The notes under the pieces were generated by a model, which searched no databases, had not been told where the DNA came from, and was given only the letters and a program-made list of their open reading frames with translations. Below, piece by piece: positions 8,146-14,080 of a stretch of DNA of 14,568 nt; positions within the stretch are counted from its first letter, which is position 1, and each line of letters begins with the position of its first letter. This stretch comes from Chloroflexota bacterium. Its GTDB lineage: Bacteria > Chloroflexota > Ktedonobacteria > Ktedonobacterales > Ktedonobacteraceae. The stretch spans positions 9,965-24,532 of the forward strand of contig VBJK01000237.1 in the NCBI GenBank assembly GCA_005879655.1. Direction: 5' to 3'. The translations under genes were made by a program, and so were the position numbers.

Positions 8146-9949
8146 ACAGCCACTTGAGCAATGCGAGCATATGGCTGAGGTGTTGCAGGCCACGAGGAGG
8201 GACACCGGCTAAACATCCTTCGCGCAGAGATTGGATGAGTTGCTCTTTATCAATCATGTCTTCAATTGGTGCGAGCCTTATCATCGCTTCTAAACTCCCT
8301 CGATTGCGTGCCAGCCCCAGGTAGTAGACTTCGCCAAAGCCCTGCTTGCGCTGTCGGGTGCGAATTTTGTCTGGTAGAATGCCACGCATGGCTTCGGCAA
8401 GTACAGGTTTCGTCTTGCCAGGCTCTGGTGTAATCCTGGACTGCATGCCTAGACCAAAGGTCAAGAGCCGAGGATCACGAAACGGATGGGCGTGAGCAAT
8501 GCCAAAAGGGGCCGCAACTGACCAGCGCAGTATGTCCCCAGCATTCCCCTTGATGCCACTTAGCGTCACGGATAGGCTTGTCTGCTGGCACTGGCGATAG
8601 ATCTGCTGAGCGTTTTCACGTGCACGGCTCTGTAGAGCGTGGCGACGGGCAAAATCTGGCCTGATCCAGGCGGGAACACTCCAATCGGCCTCCTCCTTCC
8701 TGGTGATTAAATTTCCCCAACTGGAGCCTGCCGCCCATAGCGAAAAGATGGGACTTATACCAAATGTGATGAGTGTCCTCCACGGGCTATTATTCCCCGC
8801 TTTGGCCCATCTGGTTGCTTCCTGCCAGGCTTGACGGAAATAATACTGTCGTAATAAATCGGCGAGGGAGTATGGAAGGAGGCAATGAATCTCATCGGCA
8901 CCATAACCTGTGAGAATGGTGAGCGCGCCAATTGAGGCCGCAAGGGCAACAAAGTGTGGTCCCCTGGTAAGACTGGCTAAGCCAGCACATGGCTCATCAT
9001 GAAGAGGTGGGTCGGTTAGCATATCAAAGTTCAGCAGGTCGTCTGCTAGCAGTAGGTGACTAACGAGCGCTGTTTTGTCATAGAGGGCGCTCTCTATGTA
9101 TGCACGCTCGCGCGCTAAAAGAGGAAGGCGGTCATAGACGAGAGAAACAGTATGCAAGGGAGCCTGTCTAATGCCTGAACGAGCCATATCGCGTGCCAAT
9201 AGTGCCACGGCTGTCGAATCCATGCCTCCTGAGAGGTGCGCAAGTGTACAGCCATGCATGCGTTCCTGCACTGCCGTCTGTAGCAGTATGCGGTACTGTT
9301 CAGCAACCTCTACTAAATCGCTGGTACCAGGATCTTTGAGGTGTGTGAGCCAATCCCAGTATGAGCGGCGCTCAATACGGTCGCAGTCTGTACGCGCAAT
9401 TACCATCGTCCCTGGCAAGACGCGATGGATATCCAGATACACACATTGTTTGCTACTGCTCTCATTGGAAGAGGCTTGCATCATCACAAAGTCAGCCAAA
9501 TACGCTTCATTGAGTGAGCATAGCGGGAGTCTCGCGCATAGCGGTCGTGTACTTGTGCTGAAGGTGACAGTACTCCCTTGCTGTATCCAGAAGAGGGGAT
9601 AGCCACCCAGTGGATCACGCATACCTACCAATTGGGTCGTCTCTGCATCCCAGATGACAAGGGCAAAGTCTCCCTCTAAGCGTTCAAGTGCAGCTCTACC
9701 TAGATGACGGTATAGAGCTAGTGCAAGAGCGGCATTATTCACCTGACATTCGTGTAGCGCATCGTGTGGGCAGATGGCTAGCAGTTCAGCAAGTCTGTCA
9801 GAGCGGTAGTAGAGCTGGCCCATGAGCAAGACAAAAGAGTCTCCCATGCGTGCATAGGTAACTAGAGCGCTCTGCTCATTGTTGTTGGGCGCACTGATCT
9901 GGACCTCAATCTCTTGTGCACGACGTTCCACCACAAAGCCTACGCGCAT
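8090..9949 (-). CDS. Lasso peptide macrocyclase C1 (asparagine synthetase homologue)
   Basis: Asparagine synthetase-like ATP-dependent ligase, 619 aa. In the lasso family such proteins adenylate the Asp/Glu side chain of the freed core peptide and close the macrolactam with the core's N-terminus. The N-terminal glutaminase-like domain has lost nucleophile Cys2 (it starts MRVGFVVERR), as expected for a lasso cyclase, but keeps RLEGDFALVIWD and RDPLGGYPLFW. The synthetase domain has SGGMDS (240-245) and TGYGADEIH. The ATG follows AAGGAGA. It lies 106 nt downstream of precursor A1, with a 26-bp stem-loop in between, and should share A1's promoter. It is a close paralogue of C2: residues 202-246 (LTHLKDPG to SGGMDST) are identical in both. 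Its 3' end overlaps the convergent membrane protein gene. Confidence 0.92.
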   Translation of the reverse strand: MRVGFVVERRAQEIEVQISAPNNNEQSALVTYARMGDSFVLLMGQLYYRSDRLAELLAICPHDALHECQVNNAALALALYRHLGRAALERLEGDFALVIWDAETTQLVGMRDPLGGYPLFWIQQGSTVTFSTSTRPLCARLPLCSLNEAYLADFVMMQASSNESSSKQCVYLDIHRVLPGTMVIARTDCDRIERRSYWDWLTHLKDPGTSDLVEVAEQYRILLQTAVQERMHGCTLAHLSGGMDSTAVALLARDMARSGIRQAPLHTVSLVYDRLPLLARERAYIESALYDKTALVSHLLLADDLLNFDMLTDPPLHDEPCAGLASLTRGPHFVALAASIGALTILTGYGADEIHCLLPYSLADLLRQYYFRQAWQEATRWAKAGNNSPWRTLITFGISPIFSLWAAGSSWGNLITRKEEADWSVPAWIRPDFARRHALQSRARENAQQIYRQCQQTSLSVTLSGIKGNAGDILRWSVAAPFGIAHAHPFRDPRLLTFGLGMQSRITPEPGKTKPVLAEAMRGILPDKIRTRQRKQGFGEVYYLGLARNRGSLEAMIRLAPIEDMIDKEQLIQSLREGCLAGVPPRGLQHLSHMLALLKWLSMREEWQEVREKVSSRIL

Positions 9950-9977
9950 ATACTCTCCTTGCTAAGGTGTGATGACG

Positions 9978-10037
9978 GTAGCAGGATGAGTGCTGGATCA
10001 GATTATCTAAGATCTGATCCAGCACTCATCCTGCTAC
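9978..10037 (-). promoter_or_regulatory. Perfect 26-bp stem-loop between precursor A1 and cyclase C1
   Basis: The arms 9978-10003 and 10012-10037 are exact inverted complements around an 8-nt loop (10004-10011). The element starts 18 nt after the A1 stop and ends 28 nt before the C1 ATG. No T-tract follows in the direction of transcription, so a simple intrinsic terminator is unlikely. A role in mRNA processing, protection of the A1 message or partial attenuation would fit. The A2-C2 gap has no counterpart. Confidence 0.85.
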
Positions 10038-10055
10038 TAATCCCTAAGCCACTGC

Positions 10056-10271
10056 TCAGTGTCTGGGCAGGTTATGCCAGCCGCCATCATTGGGTTCATC
10101 GGGGGCAATGCCCATGCTACCACCTGCCATGAGACGTTGCGCCTTGCCAACAAGGGAGACTTGCGGAGGACAATAGAGCCGCTGAGCGCTGTTCTTCTCC
10201 CTGCGCTCAAGAGCGCAATCCGGCGTGCGGGAATCTGAAGTTTCGGTAAGGTTGTGGTCCTGGTTTTCCAT
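10056..10271 (-). CDS. Lasso peptide precursor A1
   Basis: A 71-aa precursor peptide. The start at 10271 (MENQDHN) follows a strong AAGGAGG, and the longer upstream reading has no such site. The leader is residues 1-49 and carries Y33-C-P-P36-Q-V38, the YxxPxL-type element read by lasso RRE domains, then G42 and LMAG (47-50). The predicted core starts at G50: ring GGSMGIAPD, closed between Gly1 and Asp9, followed by the tail EPNDGGWHNLPRH (22 residues in all). Starting at G51 with a ring to Asp8 or Glu9 is an alternative, but alignment with A2 favours G50. The residue before last in the leader is Met48, not the usual Thr. A1 has its own promoter and is followed by cyclase C1. Confidence 0.9.
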   Translation of the reverse strand: MENQDHNLTETSDSRTPDCALERREKNSAQRLYCPPQVSLVGKAQRLMAGGSMGIAPDEPNDGGWHNLPRH

Positions 10272-10390
10272 GATGACCTCCTTGTTAATACTGACAATTT
10301 GTACGATTGGACAAACTTTCGACTGAACACAAGGCTTTGTGGTTTGCAAGAACTGCATTAGAGGCTAGCTACTATGCAGCTAACATGGCA

Positions 10391-10420
10391 ATTATAAGGT
10401 TAGCATATGGTACTTGTCAA
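10391..10420 (-). promoter_or_regulatory. Consensus sigma70-type promoter of the A1-C1 unit
   Basis: On the minus strand: -35 TTGACA (10415-10420), 18-nt spacer, -10 TATAAT (10391-10396), both hexamers perfect. Transcription would start near 10384, about 113 nt before A1. It lies in the 214-nt gap after C2, so A1-C1 does not depend on read-through. Confidence 0.75.
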
Positions 10421-10435
10421 GAAAATATAAAATTT

Positions 10436-10447
10436 ATGTTTAAACAT
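10436..10447. promoter_or_regulatory. 12-bp perfect palindrome upstream of the A1 promoter
   Basis: ATGTTTAAACAT is fully self-complementary and centred about 57 nt upstream of the predicted A1 start point, just beyond the -35 box. It could be an activator site; chance occurrence in this AT-rich stretch is possible. Confidence 0.3.
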
Positions 10448-10485
10448 GACCTATATGATATTAATGTGCACGAAGGTGAAAAAGC

Positions 10486-12351
10486 TCAAAAATTTATGTG
10501 CAATGTGTTGCTTGCTGTTCCATGAACATTTTGCCATTTTTGCTGCATAGTTACCCACTTGAGCAGTGCGAGCATGTAATCGAGGTGTTGCAGCTCACGT
10601 GGGGTAAGCCCAGCTAAACTTCCCGTGCGCAGATGTTGGATGAGCACCTCTTTGTGGATCATGCCCTCAAGAGGTGCTTGCCAGATCAGCGCTTCCAATT
10701 GGCGCAGGTTACGCCCTAAGCCCAGGTAGTAGACTTCATTAAAGTTGCCCGTCTGCCGCCGATGTCTGATTGTGTCAGGAAGTATGCCTCGCATAGCTTC
10801 GGCAAGCACAGGTTTGGTTTTTCCAGGTTCCGGTAAAATCCTGGACTGCATGCCTAAGCCAAAGCTTAAGAGACGTGGATCGAGAAAGGGATGGGCATTG
10901 GCAATACCAAGGGGAGCAGCGATGGACCAGCGTAACACATCGCCTGCTCTACAGCTAATGGCGTACAGGGCACTCGACAGGCTTGTTTGCTGACACTGCT
11001 GATAGATTTGCCGCGCGTTTTCGCGTACTCGGTCCCGTAGGGCGTGGCGACGGGCAAAATCTGGCATGATCCAGATCGGGATGCTCCAATCGGCATCCTC
11101 TTTAGTGGTTAAATATGCCCATCTGGAGCCAGCCACCCATAGCGAAAGGATCGGGGCTAAGCCATAGCTGGTGAGCGTCCTCCATGGGCTATTATTCCTC
11201 GCTTTGGCCCAGCTAGTTGTGGCCTGCCAGGCTTGACGGAAATGAGACTGGCGTAATAAGTCAGCGATGAAGTATGGAGGGAGGGCATGAATCTCGTCCG
11301 CACCATGGCCGGTGAGGATGGTGAGCGCGCCAATTGAGGCTGCAAGGGCAACAAAGTGTGACCCTGTAGTGAGGTGAGCCAATGCAGCGTAGGGTTCATC
11401 ATGCAGGGGAGGATCGGTGAAGATATCGAAGTCCAGCAAGTCGTCGGCCAGCAGTCGGTGGGCCACCAGCGAGTCTTTGTCTTCCAGGGCACTTTCTATA
11501 TATGGACGTTCGCGTGCTAAAGCAGTCAGGCGCTCATGCACGAGGGAAACGGTATGCAGGGGAGCCTGACTCATGCCTGAGTGGACTGCATCGCGTGCTA
11601 ATAGTGCAATGGATGTCGAATCCATACCTCCCGATAAGTGGGCAAGCGTACAGCCATGCATGCGCTCCTGCACTGCCGTCTGTAGCAGTATGCGGTACTG
11701 TTCAGCAACCTCTACTAAATCACTGGTACCAGGATCTTTGAGGTGTGTGAGCCAATTCCAGTATGGGTGGCGCTCAATACGGTTGGAGTCTGCTCTTACA
11801 ATCACCATCGTCCCTGGCAAGACGCGCTGCATGCCAGTATACACACATTGCTCGCTCTTGCCCTCATTGCGTGGGGCTTGCATGATGACAAAGTCTGCAA
11901 AGTACGCTTCATTGAGCGAGCATTGCGGGAGCCTCGCATACAGCGCTTGTGTACTTGTGCTGAAGGTGACAGTGCTCCCCTGCTGTATCCAGAACAGGGG
12001 GTATCCACCTAGTGGGTCACGCATACCTACCAATTGGGTTGTCTCTGCATCCCAGATGACAAGGGCAAAGTTTCCCTCTAAGCGATCAAGGGCAGCTCTG
12101 CCCAGGTGACGGTAGAGCGCTAGTGCAAGAGCGGCATTATTCACCTGACATTCATAGAGGACATCATGTGGATAGACAATCATGAGTTCGGCGAGTCTCT
12201 CTGACCGATAGTAGAGTTGGCCCATAAGTAGCGCAAAAGAGTCACTCATGCGTGAATAGGTGATCAGAGCGCTCTGCTCATTGTTCTCAGGTACACTGAT
12301 CTGGACCTCAAGCTCTTTTGCCCGACGTTCCACCACAAAGCCTACGCGCAT
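10486..12351 (-). CDS. Lasso peptide macrocyclase C2 (asparagine synthetase homologue)
   Basis: A 621-aa paralogue of C1 that should close the macrolactam ring of the A2 core. It also lacks Cys2 (MRVGFVVERRAKE) and keeps SGGMDS (240-245), TGHGADEIHA and the same N-terminal domain blocks. It aligns with C1 without shifts over at least the first 250 residues. The divergence is spread over the substrate-side synthetase domain (for example GNFNEVYYLGLGRN against GFGEVYYLGLARN) and the last 15 residues, which would fit adaptation to a different core. ATG 12351 follows AAGGGGC and lies 24 nt after the A2 stop, so A2 and C2 are surely cotranscribed. No terminator is evident after its stop. Confidence 0.92.
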   Translation of the reverse strand: MRVGFVVERRAKELEVQISVPENNEQSALITYSRMSDSFALLMGQLYYRSERLAELMIVYPHDVLYECQVNNAALALALYRHLGRAALDRLEGNFALVIWDAETTQLVGMRDPLGGYPLFWIQQGSTVTFSTSTQALYARLPQCSLNEAYFADFVIMQAPRNEGKSEQCVYTGMQRVLPGTMVIVRADSNRIERHPYWNWLTHLKDPGTSDLVEVAEQYRILLQTAVQERMHGCTLAHLSGGMDSTSIALLARDAVHSGMSQAPLHTVSLVHERLTALARERPYIESALEDKDSLVAHRLLADDLLDFDIFTDPPLHDEPYAALAHLTTGSHFVALAASIGALTILTGHGADEIHALPPYFIADLLRQSHFRQAWQATTSWAKARNNSPWRTLTSYGLAPILSLWVAGSRWAYLTTKEDADWSIPIWIMPDFARRHALRDRVRENARQIYQQCQQTSLSSALYAISCRAGDVLRWSIAAPLGIANAHPFLDPRLLSFGLGMQSRILPEPGKTKPVLAEAMRGILPDTIRHRRQTGNFNEVYYLGLGRNLRQLEALIWQAPLEGMIHKEVLIQHLRTGSLAGLTPRELQHLDYMLALLKWVTMQQKWQNVHGTASNTLHINF

Positions 12352-12375
12352 AAGTGCCCCTTATGATCTCTTTTA

Positions 12376-12576
12376 CTATTTACTTTTGAACCAACCATCG
12401 CTATCTTTGAGAGCGGCAAACGGTTCGCCTGCCATCAGACGTTTCGCCTGACCAACGAGAGACACTTGCGGGGGATAATAGGGCCGGTGAGTACTCGTCT
12501 TCTCCTGGCGCGAGGTTGGGCTATCTGACAGCGGGGAAACCAAAGTTTCAAGCAGGTTCTGATCTTGGCGTGCCAT
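12376..12576 (-). CDS. Lasso peptide precursor A2
   Basis: A 66-aa precursor peptide starting at ATG 12576 behind AAGGAGAC; a longer upstream reading is possible but has no supporting site. The leader (1-49) is the same length as in A1 and includes Y33-Y-P-P36-Q-V38, G42 and LMAG (47-50). The predicted core is GEPFAALKDSDGWFKSK (17 residues): the Gly1 to Asp9 macrolactam gives ring GEPFAALKD and tail SDGWFKSK. A1 and A2 share an Asp-Gly-(Gly)-Trp segment in the tail; the bulky Trp could help hold the thread. As in A1, Met replaces the usual Thr at leader position -2. The N-terminal half of the leader is poorly conserved between the two, while the RRE-contact half is nearly identical. Confidence 0.9.
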   Translation of the reverse strand: MARQDQNLLETLVSPLSDSPTSRQEKTSTHRPYYPPQVSLVGQAKRLMAGEPFAALKDSDGWFKSK

Positions 12577-12622
12577 AAATGTCTCCTTATTTTTTCTCCC
12601 AAGAAGGGCTGTAGCATCTTCC

Positions 12623-12691
12623 GTAGCTGCGCAATTTATTGCGTCAGTTTTCTTCTTTTGCATCCCTGGCACAATAAATTGCGCAACTGCG
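12623..12691. repeat. Dispersed palindromic repeat, copy 2, inside the A2 mRNA leader
   Basis: Imperfect inverted repeat. The left arm 12623-12644 (GTAGCTGCGCAATTTATTGCGT) pairs with 12670-12691. Its arms and the internal CTTTTGCAT match copy 1 (3987-4054) read on the opposite strand. It falls between the predicted A2 transcription start (about 12713) and the A2 ribosome site, so it would form a hairpin in the 5' leader. Confidence 0.7.
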
Positions 12692-12719
12692 TTTTTTCTT
12701 ACCAGGAACTAGCGACACA

Positions 12720-12749
12720 ATTATAATCTGAGTATGTATATCTCGTCAA
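12720..12749 (-). promoter_or_regulatory. Near-consensus promoter of the A2-C2 unit
   Basis: On the minus strand: -35 TTGACG (12744-12749), 18-nt spacer, -10 TATAAT (12720-12725) followed by TG, the same layout as the A1 promoter. Transcription would start near 12713. The 345-nt gap between A2 and the B gene (12577-12921) also holds the palindromic repeat, the motif at 12765-12782 and the stem-loop at 12855-12897. Confidence 0.7.
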
Positions 12750-12764
12750 GAGCAAGAAGCATTT

Positions 12765-12782
12765 TGTGATTTATTTAACACA
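12765..12782. promoter_or_regulatory. CRP/FNR-like motif upstream of the A2 promoter
   Basis: TGTGATTTATTTAACACA has the TGTG...CACA dyad of CRP/FNR-family sites. It is centred about 60 nt upstream of the predicted A2 start point, the classic position for such activators. The right half (ACACA) deviates from TCACA, and no regulator gene is in the window. Confidence 0.3.
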
Positions 12783-12854
12783 TATTAGTGGTTATGATAA
12801 AATGAGCGTATATTAGAATCATTCTCTTGCTTCTCACCCTACAATGAGCATGGT

Positions 12855-12897
12855 TGCTGGCGTGATCCTAATGGTCCAACGATGGACTAAGCCAGCA
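12855..12897 (-). other. Stem-loop downstream of the lasso B gene
   Basis: TGCTGGC (12855-12861) pairs with GCCAGCA (12891-12897), and GTCCA (12874-12878) pairs with TGGAC (12883-12887) around a 4-nt loop. It follows the B stop by 24 nt and could end or protect the B transcript, but there is no U-run, so I do not call it an intrinsic terminator. Confidence 0.45.
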
Positions 12898-12921
12898 CCT
12901 ATTCTATAAAGCATAGGGAAT

Positions 12922-13773
12922 TTAATCGTAGCTAATGACTGGCGTAAATTGTTCGCAACGATCTTGGTCATCGCTCAGGACGAAATTCCCCATTGTGCAC
13001 CAGCAGTGAGATGCCAACGGGAACAGCTCGACACCGACGACTAGTTGCGCGGGAAAGCCTGCTGCATGTAGCAGCCACCAGCAGGCTAGAGCACGCTCTT
13101 TACATTCAGCATGCAAGAGATGGCGAGCTGCCACGGCGCGCACAACTTTATCTATCTCCTTAGCAGATTGCTCTAACTCGGTCATGGCATTTTCCATCGG
13201 GATAGCGCCTTGTGCCTGTTTCTGCGTGGAGTTGTGGCTTTGTCGGCGCGCCGCGTAATGTTGCCAGCTCGCCACCGTTTTAGGCCATCCAAAGAGCCGA
13301 ATGGCAAGGGCGGCAAGCGTCAGCAGTGCCCAGGCTTTCTTTTCTAGCGAGAGTGAGCAGACAGAGACGCAATGTAACACTGGCATACATACCAGCTGCG
13401 CTAGCGTATTCTTGCTCTGGGATGTACTGCGTGGCCGTCGCGCAGAGTAGATAAGCTGCTTCTCCTCCAAATCCTGCAAGAAAGTCTTTAGATCATGCTG
13501 AATAAGCGATAAATCCGCGCAATATTCTGTTGCAATGCGCTCTGCTGCGGTTGTGGTGCCCGCCTTCAGCGTTTCGTTGAGCATCTGTGCCGCAGTCTCC
13601 GAGATGGTGTAGAAATTCCCTCCCAGGTCCAGCAGACGTGCTGACCCGTCTTTGACCCGCAGGAAAATGACATCAGGAGCTAAACGATAGTCACTTTTGG
13701 TCAAATCTGCTTCAGTGCGAAGAATGGACTCTATCATGATATTCTCACTTGTCGATCTGTAAGGCTCTGTCAT
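12922..13773 (-). CDS. Lasso peptide B protein: PqqD-like RRE domain fused to transglutaminase-like leader peptidase
   Basis: A 283-aa fusion from ATG 13773. The start is uncertain: GTG 13788 and ATG 13737 are also open, and 13773 was taken for an AAGGTG about 12 nt upstream. Residues about 29-110 (YRLAPDVIFLRVKDGSARLL to the LEEKQLIYS end) form the PqqD-like recognition element that binds the YxxP leader motif. Residues about 140-283 resemble the McjB-type transglutaminase-like cysteine protease: catalytic C224 in HAECKERALACWWLL, H256 in LASHCWC and D268 or D269 in FVLSDD. It should cleave each leader after MA to release the core. It is the only B gene in the window, so it must serve both A1 and A2, whose RRE motifs are nearly identical. 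It lies 345 nt upstream of A2 and probably has a separate promoter. Confidence 0.9.
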   Translation of the reverse strand: MTEPYRSTSENIMIESILRTEADLTKSDYRLAPDVIFLRVKDGSARLLDLGGNFYTISETAAQMLNETLKAGTTTAAERIATEYCADLSLIQHDLKTFLQDLEEKQLIYSARRPRSTSQSKNTLAQLVCMPVLHCVSVCSLSLEKKAWALLTLAALAIRLFGWPKTVASWQHYAARRQSHNSTQKQAQGAIPMENAMTELEQSAKEIDKVVRAVAARHLLHAECKERALACWWLLHAAGFPAQLVVGVELFPLASHCWCTMGNFVLSDDQDRCEQFTPVISYD

Positions 13774-13827
13774 GTGCAAGAACCACACCTTAGAGCTACT
13801 ATATAGCTGTGATACAAGTATGACCTA

Positions 13828-13833
13828 ATTATA
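13828..13833 (-). promoter_or_regulatory. Possible -10 box of the lasso B gene
   Basis: TATAAT on the minus strand, about 55 nt before the chosen ATG. The -35 is poor (AGTTTT at 17 nt or TTTACC at 14 nt). The remaining gap (13834-14080) shows no gene; an imperfect dyad ACCTT...AAGGT at 13956-13976 is the only other structure seen. Confidence 0.3.
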
Positions 13834-14080
13834 ATATTACTTGCTCAGGTAAAACTTTTTTTGTAAGATGAATGGTATAAATGGGTAAATCGGCTAGTGT
13901 TAGGTTATGAACGTGATTGTTGCTCTTGCTCATATGACAAAGTCCTTTACAAGAGACCTTTGTTGTGATACAAGGTTGGTGAGACGAGAAGTAGTGGAGG
14001 TCGATTCTCTGATATGCCATGCATTGAAAGGGAACGTCTCGCCAATCGACCCAACCGATAACACCCAAAGGGAGCACTCC

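Noticed and set aside
9978..10037. 26-bp stem-loop as a rho-independent terminator of A1
   Set aside because: No run of T follows the stem on the minus strand, and the downstream cyclase has no other visible promoter, so full termination would silence it.
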